Source: Paenibacillus sp. SYP-B3998 (GTDB lineage: Bacteria; Bacillota; Bacilli; Paenibacillales; NBRC-103111). Taken from it: a DNA stretch of 64,000 nucleotides. Shown here one piece after another: positions 8,258-17,735 of this stretch (within the stretch, counting starts at the first letter, position 1; every line of letters begins with the position of its first letter). The position numbers and the translations under genes are program-made. Location of the stretch: NCBI RefSeq assembly GCF_010820665.1, contig NZ_JAAIKC010000018.1:1-64000 (forward strand). Reading direction: 5' to 3'. The notes under the pieces are model-generated. The model was given only the letters and a program-made list of their open reading frames with translations, did no database searches and was not told the origin of the DNA.

Positions 8258-8419
8258 GCTACGATTCCTTCCTTATTCGAATTCATCTTACTTTTCTATT
8301 ATACTATTGATAGAGAAGGAAATAATAGAAAATTATCCCACATCAACCTTTACTTAATTAACGCGTTAATGTATTATTTAGTTATCGTAATAAAGAATAT
8401 TTAAAGAGGAGTGTTTCTA

Positions 8420-9562
8420 ATGAACAATCTTAGATTCGAGAACATTCACCCCCGCCTAGTCCTAAAGCAAATGAAGCCCTATTCACCCGGAAAGCCAATC
8501 TGGGAAGTACAGCGAGAAACGGGGATCGAGAAGGTAATCAAATTGGCCTCCAACGAGAATCCGTTAGGTCCTTCCCCAAAAGCAGTAGCGGCAATTCAAA
8601 GCTACCTCGGAGACATCCATCGCTATCCGGATGCAGATACCGTAGATCTCAGGTTTGCCCTTGCAGAGAAACTACAGGTTACCGCGGAGCACGTCATTGT
8701 CACCAATGGTGCTGATGAGCTGATTACCCTGCTCTCGGAAACATTTTTGGAGCCAGAGGATGAGATTATTGTCCCATCGCCTACCTTTAGCGAATATGAA
8801 TTCGGCGCAACGCTCATGGGAACTAAGGTCATCTCCGTGCCATTGAGCGAAGGTTACCAATACAACATTACGGATATCCTTAATGCTGTAACCGAGAAAA
8901 CCAAACTACTCTATCTCTGCTCACCCAATAATCCTACTGGAACCTATCTGCCTCGAACAGATTTATATGAACTTCTGGAAGCACTTCCTTCGCGGATTCT
9001 AGTTATATTCGATGGGGCATACAGTCACTTCGTTACAGCTGACGACTACTCCGACGGCCTTGAATTCGTCCGTATGGGATATCCGCTCATGGTGACGCAA
9101 ACTTTTTCCAAAATATACGGGTTAGCTGGCATCCGCGTCGGTTATGGTGTTGCCGCCCCTAGCCTAATTAACAGCATTCGCCAGGTCAAGGAACCCTTTA
9201 ATGTGAATGCCCTCGCGCAAATTGGCGCCATTGCTGCACTAAAAGATGACGCTCACCTTGAAGCTACGCGAGCTTCCAATACCAAAGGCCGAGAACAGGT
9301 ATACGCTTTACTTGAGCAGCTAGGCATATCTTTCACGAAAAGCATGAGTAATTTCATTTTGATCAAACTCGGCCCAGAAGCCAAGAGCATCTATGACCAG
9401 CTGATGAGCAAAGGAATCATCGTTCGTCACGGCCAAGGATGGAACCTTCCCGAACATATTAGAATCTCAGTAGGGACTTCCGACGATCACCTCGCATTTA
9501 TAGAAGCCTTGACATCCATTCTCGAGAAGGTCGAGCTCGAAAAGGAAGTTTCGAAGATTTAG
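8420..9562 (+). CDS. hisC: Histidinol-phosphate aminotransferase
   Basis: A 380-residue fold-type I PLP enzyme that converts imidazole-acetol phosphate and glutamate to histidinol phosphate in histidine synthesis. Visible hallmarks are ASNENPLGPS near the N terminus, the SPNNPTGT cofactor region, the Asp-containing FDGAYS and the PLP lysine in TFSKIYGLAGIRVGYG; the C terminus has the RISVGT substrate-arginine segment. The ATG at 8420 has AGAGGAG nine bases upstream, better than the GTG at 8411. The gene stands alone, not in a his operon, so it could be a second copy or serve aromatic amino acids as well, as HisC does in Bacillales. Confidence 0.9.
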   Translation: MNNLRFENIHPRLVLKQMKPYSPGKPIWEVQRETGIEKVIKLASNENPLGPSPKAVAAIQSYLGDIHRYPDADTVDLRFALAEKLQVTAEHVIVTNGADELITLLSETFLEPEDEIIVPSPTFSEYEFGATLMGTKVISVPLSEGYQYNITDILNAVTEKTKLLYLCSPNNPTGTYLPRTDLYELLEALPSRILVIFDGAYSHFVTADDYSDGLEFVRMGYPLMVTQTFSKIYGLAGIRVGYGVAAPSLINSIRQVKEPFNVNALAQIGAIAALKDDAHLEATRASNTKGREQVYALLEQLGISFTKSMSNFILIKLGPEAKSIYDQLMSKGIIVRHGQGWNLPEHIRISVGTSDDHLAFIEALTSILEKVELEKEVSKI

Positions 9563-9655
9563 TCGTGGGCTAGCAGCAGCCCCTCCTCAATAATTTGGTA
9601 GACACACGCAAGATATGCTACAATGCTATCAATTCATGTCTTATGGAGGTTTAGC

Positions 9656-10123
9656 ATGCTAAAGGAATTTAAAGATTTCGCATTCAAAGGAAATATGGTC
9701 GATTTAGCGGTCGGGGTTATTATCGGTGGAGCCTTCGGTAAAGTGATTACTTCGATTGTGAATGATTTGATTATGCCGCCGATTGGGTTGCTGCTTGGCA
9801 AAGTGAAGTTTAATGATTTGTTTATTTCACTGAATGGGACTCATTATGATACCCTAGCTGATGCTGCAAAAGTCAGCGCTCCTACGTTTAACTACGGCCA
9901 GTTCCTATCTACTTTTCTGGACTTCCTAATTGTCGCATTCGTTATTTTCATGGTTGTTAGACAAATTACCAAGTTCCGTAAAAAAGAAGCGCCCAAAGAA
10001 AAAGCGCCAGCGACCAAATCATGTCCGCACTGCTTGTCCGACATTCCCGCGCAGGCCACGCGCTGCAAGTTCTGTACGTCGGAACTCGCATCCGGCTCTG
10101 CCGTGTCAGGCAGCATTCAATAG
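9656..10123 (+). CDS. mscL: Large-conductance mechanosensitive channel with C-terminal zinc ribbon
   Basis: A 155-residue protein. The N-terminal part is classic MscL: LKEFKDFAFKGNMVDLAVGVIIGGAFGKV forms the amphipathic helix and first pore helix, and a second membrane helix (about 80-105) follows the extracellular loop. MscL homopentamers open under membrane tension to release solutes during osmotic downshock. Instead of the usual helical bundle, the tail carries a basic linker and two CxxC pairs (SCPHC and RCKFC), a zinc-ribbon knuckle. The start at 9656 follows TGGAGG; an in-frame ATG at 9623 lacks a ribosome site. It is monocistronic and converges on the yueD gene. Confidence 0.93.
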   Translation: MLKEFKDFAFKGNMVDLAVGVIIGGAFGKVITSIVNDLIMPPIGLLLGKVKFNDLFISLNGTHYDTLADAAKVSAPTFNYGQFLSTFLDFLIVAFVIFMVVRQITKFRKKEAPKEKAPATKSCPHCLSDIPAQATRCKFCTSELASGSAVSGSIQ

Positions 10124-10130
10124 AAAAAAA

Positions 10131-10156
10131 CCCGAATCGGTTGCCTACGATTCGGG
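10131..10156. terminator. bidirectional terminator between mscL and yueD
   Basis: Perfect 9-bp stem CCCGAATCG / CGATTCGGG with A7 before and T5 after. It overlaps the stop codon of the minus-strand gene. Confidence 0.9.
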
Positions 10157-10909
10157 CTTTTTCGTTCTTAGATCGGCGATTTCGCCCTGCACGAAGGCAT
10201 TTTCGCGAAGCAGCCGAAGCAGCTGCTTCGCCGTCGCCTCGGGCGTCTGCAAATCTCCTTGCTCTTTCAATTGGACGAACCGGCTCACCTGCGGGAAGTC
10301 TTCCTCTGAGGCAGCGCGGATTTCCTGCTGCATCTCGGTGTCTACAACACCCGGTGCAACGGAGTACACCTCCACCGGATTCGCTTGCCCTTCCTGTTCA
10401 ACGCCTACACAGCGTGTTAGCATGTCGAGGCCTGCCTTGGCGGTGCAGTAAGCTCCCCACCCCGGATAAGGCTTCTTCCCTGCACCGGAAGAGATGCCAA
10501 CGACCCGCTTCTTGAGCGGGAACGCCTGTGTTTGCCGAATGAAGCTGTTCGTCAGCAGCATCGGCGCGATGAGATTGACCTGCATGCTCCGCTGCAGGTC
10601 TTCGTTAGTTGCTCGCCCAATCGCAGTCATCGGCTCGAGCGTGCCTGCGTTATTGATGAGCGTAATCGAGCTCGCTTCATCCAGATTTGCCGCGCTTAGG
10701 ATTCGCTCAAGCAGCGAATCCAGACCGTCCATATGCGCCAAGTCGTAGGCATAGAAGGTTAGCGATCCTTCCGTGCGCAGCGACTCCTGGCGCAAGGTCT
10801 CGTTCTCGTTGCGAGCGATGTAGTAGATCGCAGCGCCTTGCTGCAAAAGCTGCGAGATCATCGCAGCACCGAGGCCTTTGGAACCTCCGGTTATGAGATA
10901 AACATCCAT
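10145..10909 (-). CDS. yueD: YueD-like short-chain dehydrogenase (benzil reductase family)
   Basis: A 254-residue classical SDR. The nucleotide-binding TGGSKGLG lies at the N terminus, NNAG near the middle, and the catalytic Ser plus Tyr-x3-Lys in SSGAGKKPYPGWGAYCTAK. The segment DTEMQQEIR and the overall pattern closely follow B. subtilis/B. cereus YueD, an NADPH-dependent (S)-benzoin-forming benzil reductase; the physiological substrate is not known. The start at 10909 has GAGGAC eight bases upstream; the in-frame ATG at 10927 has no ribosome site. Codon use in this gene is noticeably GC-richer than its neighbours. The 249-bp gap beyond the start holds no gene I can see. Confidence 0.85.
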   Translation of the reverse strand: MDVYLITGGSKGLGAAMISQLLQQGAAIYYIARNENETLRQESLRTEGSLTFYAYDLAHMDGLDSLLERILSAANLDEASSITLINNAGTLEPMTAIGRATNEDLQRSMQVNLIAPMLLTNSFIRQTQAFPLKKRVVGISSGAGKKPYPGWGAYCTAKAGLDMLTRCVGVEQEGQANPVEVYSVAPGVVDTEMQQEIRAASEEDFPQVSRFVQLKEQGDLQTPEATAKQLLRLLRENAFVQGEIADLRTKKPES

Positions 10910-11158
10910 AGCGCGTCCTCTTTTCATAGAAGAATAATCTAAATTTAGTTATGACTAAGCGTATTCTTTGTGTATTTTACCATGGGAGCCTGACAAAATC
11001 ACAAAACTGCGCTTGCTTTTAATGAAAGAACTCGCACAGCACAGGAGAGCAAATTTCTTCTTACTGAGCGAAGCTTGTTGGTTACTCACAAAACCCACTC
11101 CCCCTTCTGCTAGCGGCTTCTGTGCATACAATGCGGTTTGAAAGCGTGCTTCCTTTAG

Positions 11159-13369
11159 CTAACTTCGCCACGGTATTCGCTGCAAGCGCAAAGCGTTCGC
11201 AACGACGGATACGGAGCTGAGCGCCATCGCGGTCCCCGCGATCCAAGGTGCCATCCACCCCATGAAGGCTAAAGGGATCGCCAATGCATTGTAGAGCAAA
11301 GCGAATGCTAGATTTTGCCTAATGTTACGCATCGTTGCCCGGCTAATTACAATAGCGTCAGCCACACCGCCTAAATCACTGTGCAGCAAATTCACATCCG
11401 CCGCCTCTTTAGCTACATCCGCCCCGGTACCAACAGCAATCCCGATATCCGCTGCAGCCAGTGCAGGTGCATCATTTATTCCGTCCCCCACCATGGCTAC
11501 CCGTTTCCCCTTGCGCTGCAAGGCTCTCACTAAGTCCACCTTGTCCTGCGGCAGCATTTCTGAATAAACTGCTGCGATACCTGCTTTTGCAGCAATCGCA
11601 CGCGCAGTCCGTTCCTGATCGCCCGTAACCATGATGACGTCGGTTCGCAGCCTTTTCAAACGCCTAATCGCTTGGGGACTTGATGCTTTCATGACATCCG
11701 CGATGGCTAGCAGACCGACTACCGAACCTTGAGAGGCGGCATATAGAACGGTCTTCCCTTCCGATGCCAAACGCTCACTTACTTCAAAGTGTTGCTCCAT
11801 ATCTATCCCCTGCTGCTTCATAAAAAGCTTGGATCCGATCGCGACATCTATCTGCTCTACGCGAGCCTTCACACCGAATCCAGCCATGAATTCAAACTGC
11901 TCCGGTTCCTTGACGTTCAAATTCCTCCGCAGTGCTTCTCTGACAATCGCCTTTGCATAGGGATGCTCCGCCTGCAGCTCTGCGGCAGCCGCCATACGCA
12001 GGAGACGATGCTCCTGCCCATCTTCGGTAATGATATCCGTAACACGTGGCGCGCCATGGGTGAGCGTTCCCGTTTTATCAAGCAGAACTACATCCACCCT
12101 CTGGAGCTGCTCCACATCCTTGCCTTCCTTGAATAAGATGCCCCCTTCCGCAGCACGACTTGTACCGACCAGAATCGAGGTTGGCGTGGCAAGACCAAGC
12201 GCGCACGGACAAGCAATGACCAGCACAGCTATCGCCTTGAACAGAGCTCCGCTGAAATCACCTGGACTAAGCCACAGGGACCACATGCCTAGCGTCAATA
12301 GAGCAAGCGCCAGCACACTCGGCACGAAAACAGAGGCGATACGATCCACCGCGCGAGCAATCTCAGCTTTGGATCCTTGCGCCTCTTCCATCAGGCGGAT
12401 CATCTTAGCAAGTGCTGTATCGGGACCTATAGCGGTTACCCGCATGATCAACGTGCCATCGATATTTCTAGACCCGCCGATCAAACGCTCCAGTTGGCGT
12501 TTCTCTACCGGAGCCGCTTCACCGGTCACGAACGCCTCATCGACAGCAGAACGACCTTCAAGCACTTGTCCATCAAGTGGAACCGTCTCCGAAGGAAGGA
12601 TTAACAAACAGTCCCCAACCCGGATCTCTTCGATGGCAGCCTTAATCCTTTCTCCGCCACGAAGGAGCGTTACATGATCTGGCTTCAATTGTTGAAGCCC
12701 TTGAATAGATCGGAGCGTCCTTTTCTTCGCTGAGGCTTCCAGCCATTTTCCTAACAGAACAACGGTAATTATCATCGCGCTTGTCTCAAAATAAACGCTA
12801 TGCGGATTAGAGTGACCCTCTCGCAGCATATGTATCGTCATATAATGACTGTACAAGTAAGCGCAGGTTGTACTTAAAGCAACAAGCACATCCATATTGG
12901 CGCTTTTGTTTCGCAGCGCTTTATAAGCGTTGAAGTAAAAGGGTGCGCCAATGATAAACTGCACAGGGGTTGCCAGTGCCCACTGAAACCATGGCTGCAA
13001 AAAAAGCTCAGGAATCCATATGCTCGAAGTAAATGTGTAGTGCCTAACCATTGCCCACAATAAAGGCAAGGTCAGCACTACAGCCATGGTCAGTTTGATA
13101 CCAAGACTCGATTGCTCCTGCCCTCGCTTATTTCCTTCTTCGAGCTTTTTCGCTTTGTAACCGAGCTTTTCGATCCGTTCGATGATCTGATTATCCCCAA
13201 CACATTCAGGTTCGATTACAAGCGCAGCACGCCCCATTGTCAAGTTGACGACAATTTCGCGTACACCATCCATTCTACTGACGACTTTCTCGATTTTTGC
13301 CGAGCAGGCTGCGCAGGTCATCCCTCCGATCTCCAGCCTCATTTGTTTAAGTTCCGCTTCGTCATTCAT
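11159..13369 (-). CDS. copA: Copper-exporting P1B-type ATPase, single metal-binding domain
   Basis: A 736-residue Cu+ pump. One N-terminal HMA domain carries GMTCAAC (around residue 19). Then come eight predicted membrane helices, the TGEA actuator loop, the membrane CPC motif ([13 protein letters not shown], about 391), the phosphorylation site DKTGTLT (about 430), the HP locus in EHPYAKAI, and GDGINDAPA. The last two helices hold YN and the MxxSS (MALSSVSVV) pattern, which predicts Cu(I). It is a paralog of the pump at 15005-17425, which has two HMA domains. No copy of the CsoR-type promoter seen for that gene is visible here, and a terminator at 13469 separates it from the lipoprotein gene upstream. 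Confidence 0.92.
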   Translation of the reverse strand: MNDEAELKQMRLEIGGMTCAACSAKIEKVVSRMDGVREIVVNLTMGRAALVIEPECVGDNQIIERIEKLGYKAKKLEEGNKRGQEQSSLGIKLTMAVVLTLPLLWAMVRHYTFTSSIWIPELFLQPWFQWALATPVQFIIGAPFYFNAYKALRNKSANMDVLVALSTTCAYLYSHYMTIHMLREGHSNPHSVYFETSAMIITVVLLGKWLEASAKKRTLRSIQGLQQLKPDHVTLLRGGERIKAAIEEIRVGDCLLILPSETVPLDGQVLEGRSAVDEAFVTGEAAPVEKRQLERLIGGSRNIDGTLIMRVTAIGPDTALAKMIRLMEEAQGSKAEIARAVDRIASVFVPSVLALALLTLGMWSLWLSPGDFSGALFKAIAVLVIACPCALGLATPTSILVGTSRAAEGGILFKEGKDVEQLQRVDVVLLDKTGTLTHGAPRVTDIITEDGQEHRLLRMAAAAELQAEHPYAKAIVREALRRNLNVKEPEQFEFMAGFGVKARVEQIDVAIGSKLFMKQQGIDMEQHFEVSERLASEGKTVLYAASQGSVVGLLAIADVMKASSPQAIRRLKRLRTDVIMVTGDQERTARAIAAKAGIAAVYSEMLPQDKVDLVRALQRKGKRVAMVGDGINDAPALAAADIGIAVGTGADVAKEAADVNLLHSDLGGVADAIVISRATMRNIRQNLAFALLYNALAIPLAFMGWMAPWIAGTAMALSSVSVVANALRLQRIPWRS

Positions 13370-13468
13370 CTAGTCCCACCTCCAACCCATTATGCTCGCT
13401 TACTTGCAACTATATGGGCTGTGAGACAAGAACATGCATATCCATTTCTTACTTTAAACAAAAGAAAA

Positions 13469-13494
13469 AGGCCACCGGATAAGTCCGACAGCCT
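13469..13494 (-). terminator. terminator of the csoR-copZ-lipoprotein operon
   Basis: On the minus strand AGGCTGTCGGA / TCCGGTGGCCT forms a stem with wobble pairs and a 4-base loop, followed by TTTTTCTTTT. It lies 37 bp past the lipoprotein stop. Confidence 0.75.
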
Positions 13495-13530
13495 GCCCTG
13501 CTTCATTTCTATTTCACCTTTCAATCCCAA

Positions 13531-14370
13531 CTACGGAACCTTCACTACAAAAGGTACAATCAGCACTTTACCGTCCCGTTGAAATTCACCCCAAATTTTA
13601 TAAATGCCACTCTTAGGGAACTTCGTCATGAACTTAGCCTCCGGCCCCGTTGTCTTCTCGTCAGTCGGATGCACATGTAAATACTGCACCGTATTCGCAT
13701 CTAGAATAACAACGTGTCCAACCGCACCTAAATACGGCTGAAGATTCTTAACCGGAGCTTGTGTAACCGCATCCTTGAATGTATAGGCGAGGTTTATATC
13801 CATTCCCGCCATCAGATGATCCATAGCAAGCGTCACCTCTGTGCCATCCACTGTTTTTGTAAGCTTGCCATCTGGCTGTAATTCTATAGTGGCTGGCGTA
13901 TCGCCTTGCACCGTAAGGGAATTGCTTTTGACCACATTCCCTTTCCCGCTTGGTATAATATCGGCGAACAAACGATAATTGCCACCGGCAGGAAACAGGG
14001 TTGTAATCGTGAAGAGCCCGCTTCCTTTGTACTCAGGATGAATATGCTTGAAGAAGGAGAGATCCTTGTTCACGACGATCAAATGCATCTTCTTCTCATG
14101 ATTAAGATCGAAGTTTTCAATCGACTTCCCGTCTTTATCAAGAATTTGTATCGTCACAGGCGTGTCTTGGTTCGCTTTCGCCTGTTCCGAAGACGCCAAT
14201 TTGAAAACAGCCTGTACGCCGTCGCCCGCAGCAGCATCACCGTGCCCGCTATGACCAGCATGCTCTTGCCCCATCGCAGTAGGGGTAACCGCAGGAACAA
14301 GCGCAGCCGATTTTCCGCAAGCACTAAGTAGGAATACCACTGTTATCAGCAGGAGGCTCCTTTTTTTCAT
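13531..14370 (-). CDS. Copper-operon lipoprotein, His-rich
   Basis: The 279-residue protein starts with a lipoprotein signal (lipobox LLSAC, Cys18) and then a His-rich segment EHAGHSGHGD (about 36-45), a plausible metal ligand patch. Two beta-sandwich-like halves follow, with HIHPEYKG near the middle and LHVHPTDEKT near the end, also His-rich. Its ATG overlaps the copZ stop codon as TAATG, so it is translated with the copper chaperone gene. It resembles FixH/YtkA-like or copper-associated extracytoplasmic proteins, but I cannot name the family. A copper-binding or delivery role on the outer face of the membrane is inferred from context and histidines. Confidence 0.7.
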   Translation of the reverse strand: MKKRSLLLITVVFLLSACGKSAALVPAVTPTAMGQEHAGHSGHGDAAAGDGVQAVFKLASSEQAKANQDTPVTIQILDKDGKSIENFDLNHEKKMHLIVVNKDLSFFKHIHPEYKGSGLFTITTLFPAGGNYRLFADIIPSGKGNVVKSNSLTVQGDTPATIELQPDGKLTKTVDGTEVTLAMDHLMAGMDINLAYTFKDAVTQAPVKNLQPYLGAVGHVVILDANTVQYLHVHPTDEKTTGPEAKFMTKFPKSGIYKIWGEFQRDGKVLIVPFVVKVP

Positions 14371-14573
14371 TATTGAATCACGTCATAACCCTGCTCTTCG
14401 ATTGCCTCTTTAATCGCACCGACACTCAACTTGGTTTCGTCGAACTGCACTTCAACCTCTTTGCTGGCTAAGTTCACTTTCCCAGTTGCACCTAACTCTT
14501 TCACCGCTTTCTCAACGGAGTTTACACAGTGATTACAAGTCATGCCTTCAACTTTCAAAATAATATTGGACAT
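14370..14573 (-). CDS. copZ: Copper chaperone
   Basis: A 67-residue HMA-fold protein with the GMTCNHC copper site at residues 10-16, exactly the length and layout of CopZ. It hands Cu(I) to the HMA domains of CopA and can load CsoR. It lies 28 bp downstream of csoR and overlaps the following lipoprotein gene by one base, so it belongs to the csoR operon under the promoter at 14959-14986. Confidence 0.95.
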   Translation of the reverse strand: MSNIILKVEGMTCNHCVNSVEKAVKELGATGKVNLASKEVEVQFDETKLSVGAIKEAIEEQGYDVIQ

Positions 14574-14601
14574 TCTATATCGCTCCTTTTCCTAATTAAA
14601 G

Positions 14602-14925
14602 TTATTTCATTAACGTATTCATCGTTTTGAGAAGCTCATCCACGACGTCCATATCGCCTTCTTGTATGCGTTCGACCACGCAGCTCTTCAAATGGCCGGC
14701 AAGCAGTAATTTGCCTACGCCATTCAGCGCGGATTGTATCGCTGCGATTTGATGAAGGACGTCGTCACAATACGTATCCTTCTCAATAAGTCCCTTCACA
14801 CCTCTTACTTGACCTTCAATACGATTGAGGCGTTTAACTAAATCAGACTTCAACTTATCCGAGTGGTGACTCTTTCGCTCTTGATCATCAGAATGACAGC
14901 GGTTTTCTTGGGTTTCCATTTCCAT
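14602..14925 (-). CDS. csoR: Copper-sensing transcriptional repressor
   Basis: A 107-residue all-helical repressor of the CsoR/RcnR family. The basic helix RLNRIEGQVRGVKGLIE is the signature, and the Cu(I) ligands are visible as Cys in DTYCDDVL and the His-x3-Cys of GHLKSC. Copper binding releases CsoR from DNA and turns on the pump and chaperone genes. An N-terminal extension (about 30 residues, with a His and Cys) is longer than in B. subtilis. The start is the ATG at 14925 after AGAAGGAG; an upstream in-frame ATG at 14973 is excluded because it lies upstream of the -10 box. Confidence 0.95.
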   Translation of the reverse strand: MEMETQENRCHSDDQERKSHHSDKLKSDLVKRLNRIEGQVRGVKGLIEKDTYCDDVLHQIAAIQSALNGVGKLLLAGHLKSCVVERIQEGDMDVVDELLKTMNTLMK

Positions 14926-14958
14926 AGGAGAACTCCTTCTACGAAGCTTTTTACTTTC

Positions 14959-14986
14959 ATCATACCCCCACACCGTATATTGTCAA
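14959..14986 (-). promoter_or_regulatory. csoR operon promoter with CsoR-type operator in the spacer
   Basis: Minus strand: -35 TTGACA (14981-14986), 16-bp spacer ATATACGGTGTGGGGG, -10 TATGAT (14959-14964). The GC-rich G-tract half-site in the spacer resembles known CsoR operators (TACC...GGGGTA type). The same 16-bp layout occurs upstream of copA at 17475-17502, so both are predicted to be repressed by CsoR. Confidence 0.8.
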
Positions 14987-15004
14987 GGTGGGAAAACGTG
15001 TCAC

Positions 15005-17425
15005 TCACGGTTTCATTCTTTGCAGTCTAAGCGCGTTGAGCACAACCGAAACGGAACTTAAAGCCATAGCAGCGCCTGCTACCCAAGGAGCAAGCAAGCC
15101 CAAGGCAGCGATAGGAATGCCTAACGTGTTATAACCTAATGCCCAGAACAAATTCTGCTTAATGTTCCGCATCGTCCTTCTGCTCATTAGGATGGCATCT
15201 GGAATGCTGTTCAAATCGCCACGCATGAGTGTAACATCCGCAGCTTCCATCGCCACATCCGTTCCTGTACCTATGGCCATCCCGATATCTGCCATCGCCA
15301 GTGCAGGCGCATCGTTGATTCCATCACCCACCATGGCAACTCGCAAGCCTTGCGCCTGCAGCTTCTTTACTTCCTCCGCTTTCCCTTCAGGGAGAACCTC
15401 TGCCAGTACGCGATCAATGCCGACTTGGCTGGCAATCGCCTCTGCTGTGCGCTGATTATCCCCCGTCATCATCATGACTTGAATGCCCATTTCGTGTAGG
15501 CGAGTGATTGCTGCTTTAGAGGTTTCTTTAATCGTATCTGCTACTGCCACCATTCCAGCATAGCTTCCTTCGATGGCAACAAGCATCACGGTTTTGCCTT
15601 CAAGCTCTAGCTGAGTCATATGCGCTAAAGCAGCTTTGACATGGATATCAGACATCGCCATCAATTTCCGTGTACCTACGATCACCTCCCTTCCTTCTAC
15701 GACTGCACGTATACCAAAGCCAGGTATGGCTTCAAATTGCTTGGATTCCGGCAAAGAAATACCTCTGTTACGAATGCCTTCAACGATAGCATCCGCTAAC
15801 GGATGCTCTGAATTTCGTTCAGCTGAGCCCACATATTTCAGAAACAAGGTTTCATCTAGCACTGTTTGAACGTCCGTCAACTCTGGTTTGCCTTTGGTCA
15901 CAGTACCCGTTTTATCAAGTAAGACAATATCAACCCGATGAGTAGACTCTAAGTGCTCCCCGCCTTTGAATAAAATGCCTAGCTCAGCAGCGCGGCCAGA
16001 ACCAGCCATAATCGAAGTCGGTGTCGCTAAACCGAGCGCGCATGGACAAGCAATAACAAGGATGGCAATCGCCTTTTCCAAAGCGTTCGCGAAATCTCCG
16101 GGAGTGACCCAGAAGTACCACACTACAAAGGCAATAAGAGCTATACCGACTACAATTGGCACGAACACGCCAGAAATGATGTCCGCAATCCGCTGAATGG
16201 GCGCTTTCGATCCTTGCGCTTCCTCGACAACCTTAATAATTTGCGCCAATGCGGTATCTCTGCCCACTTTAGTCGCCTGCACTTTAAGCACGCCATTCTT
16301 GTTCACTGTAGCGCCAATAACGGCATCGCCTGCGCGTTTTTCCACAGGAAGGCTTTCACCTGTCAGCATGGACTCATCTACCGAGGAGAGACCATCTATT
16401 ACATTCCCATCCACAGGTACTTTCTCTCCAGGCTTTACAAGGACTACATCGCTGACTACAACATTCTCCAAAGGGATGCTCAGCTCTTGGTCGTCTCGGA
16501 TGACGATCGCTGTTTTGGCTTGCAAACCCATTAATGTTTTAATTGCCTCGGAAGTCCTTCCCTTAGCCAAAGATTCAAACAGTTTGCCTAGTAAAACCAA
16601 AGTAATTAACACCGCGCTCGTTTCAAAATACATCTCAGGCGTGTGTTGATGCCCCGCTTGTGCAGCCCAAACAATGGTTAGATACAAGCTGTAAAAGTAC
16701 ACAGATGAAGTACCCATTGAAACTAAGACATCCATATTCGCACTTTTGTTACGAAGCGCTTTATACGCGGCTGTATAAAACTGTCCGCCTATATAGAATT
16801 GCACCGGCGTCGCTAATGCTAGCTGCACCCAAGGATTCATTAACAGCTCAGGGAGCCATACCCAAGAGGTAAAAGAAAAATGGCTGACCATCGCCCATAG
16901 CAAGGGAAAGGAGAGCACGATCGATATCCAGAGCTTCCGCTTCTGCTTCTTAATCTCCGTCGCTCGATGCTCCGCAGATTTGGTTTGCTCAGTCTTACGA
17001 ACAGCCTCGTAACCTAACTTCGCTACCCTCATCTGCATGTCAGTCGGTGATACCTCTGCGGGATTATAAACGACACGTGCTGTTTCCATCGCCAAATTAA
17101 CGGACGCTTCTGTAACGCCCGGCATTTTACTCAACCCTTTTTCGATTCTGGTTGCACATGCCGCGCATGTCATTCCAATTATATCAAAATCAATGGACTC
17201 TCTTACCGTACCATAACCAAGCTTGATGATCGTCTGTTCCATACGGTCACGGTTTACCTGGGTCGGATCAAAAGTAACAGCCGCCTTTTCCATCGCGAAA
17301 TTCACATTCGCCTCAGTCACGCCTTCAAGCTTGCGAAGACCCTTTTCAATCCGAGCAGCACATGCTGCGCAAGTCATACCCGTTAGTTGAAAAGAAGTAT
17401 GCTTTGTATCTGATTGAGCATCCAT
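15005..17425 (-). CDS. copA: Copper-exporting P1B-type ATPase, two metal-binding domains
   Basis: An 806-residue Cu+ pump of the B. subtilis CopA type. Two HMA domains (about 10-75 and 78-145) each carry GMTCAAC. The core has TGESLPV, the membrane CPC in [13 protein letters not shown] (about 460), DKTGTVTKG (about 503), the HP motif in [18 protein letters not shown], and the final-helix MALSSVSVV Cu(I) signature. It exports cytosolic Cu(I) at the expense of ATP. It has its own promoter (17475-17502) with the same operator design as csoR, and ends 18 bp before the csoR promoter. It is the better candidate for the main efflux pump of the pair. Confidence 0.95.
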   Translation of the reverse strand: MDAQSDTKHTSFQLTGMTCAACAARIEKGLRKLEGVTEANVNFAMEKAAVTFDPTQVNRDRMEQTIIKLGYGTVRESIDFDIIGMTCAACATRIEKGLSKMPGVTEASVNLAMETARVVYNPAEVSPTDMQMRVAKLGYEAVRKTEQTKSAEHRATEIKKQKRKLWISIVLSFPLLWAMVSHFSFTSWVWLPELLMNPWVQLALATPVQFYIGGQFYTAAYKALRNKSANMDVLVSMGTSSVYFYSLYLTIVWAAQAGHQHTPEMYFETSAVLITLVLLGKLFESLAKGRTSEAIKTLMGLQAKTAIVIRDDQELSIPLENVVVSDVVLVKPGEKVPVDGNVIDGLSSVDESMLTGESLPVEKRAGDAVIGATVNKNGVLKVQATKVGRDTALAQIIKVVEEAQGSKAPIQRIADIISGVFVPIVVGIALIAFVVWYFWVTPGDFANALEKAIAILVIACPCALGLATPTSIMAGSGRAAELGILFKGGEHLESTHRVDIVLLDKTGTVTKGKPELTDVQTVLDETLFLKYVGSAERNSEHPLADAIVEGIRNRGISLPESKQFEAIPGFGIRAVVEGREVIVGTRKLMAMSDIHVKAALAHMTQLELEGKTVMLVAIEGSYAGMVAVADTIKETSKAAITRLHEMGIQVMMMTGDNQRTAEAIASQVGIDRVLAEVLPEGKAEEVKKLQAQGLRVAMVGDGINDAPALAMADIGMAIGTGTDVAMEAADVTLMRGDLNSIPDAILMSRRTMRNIKQNLFWALGYNTLGIPIAALGLLAPWVAGAAMALSSVSVVLNALRLQRMKP

Positions 17426-17474
17426 TTAACCATTCACCTCACCTAAAAACTTCATTTACTTTCGATATCTATAT

Positions 17475-17502
17475 AGTATACCCCCCTACCCTATATTGTC
17501 AA
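17475..17502 (-). promoter_or_regulatory. copA promoter with CsoR-type operator in the spacer
   Basis: Minus strand: -35 TTGACA (17497-17502), 16-bp spacer ATATAGGGTAGGGGGG, -10 TATACT (17475-17480). The spacer matches the csoR promoter spacer at 12 of 16 positions, with -35 boxes identical, which argues for one common repressor. Confidence 0.82.
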
Positions 17503-17735
17503 GAGAGGTCTACTCACTATTTCCCATTTCTTCTCACTTTGCCATTTTCCCTTTTGTTTTATCATTTATAGACCTTTCATGGAGGTAACCTAAACAAAAA
17601 AACATCTCCTCACTCACAGCGCTTTGAAGCGCAATGCGAGTAACGACATGTTCTCTGGCGTTTTGAATTAAGCTCTGTTTTCGTTTTATTGTTGATTATC
17701 GATCAACCCCTCCCCTCTATAGGCGGTCAATTTCA
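17503..17735. other. gene-free stretch
   Basis: Apart from the copA promoter just to the left, the roughly 310-bp gap 17426-17735 holds no convincing gene. A short hairpin (GCGCT/AGCGC, around 17620-17632) is the only structure seen, without a T-run. Confidence 0.5.

Noticed and set aside
9930..10515. Long frames across the end of mscL and through yueD on the plus strand
   Set aside because: They are the opposite-frame shadows of GC-rich genes and cross a strong terminator.
14926..14973. An upstream start for csoR
   Set aside because: It would lie before the -10 box, so the mRNA does not contain it.
17619..17632. Hairpin in the gap after copA promoter
   Set aside because: Five base pairs with a tiny loop and no T-run; likely chance.
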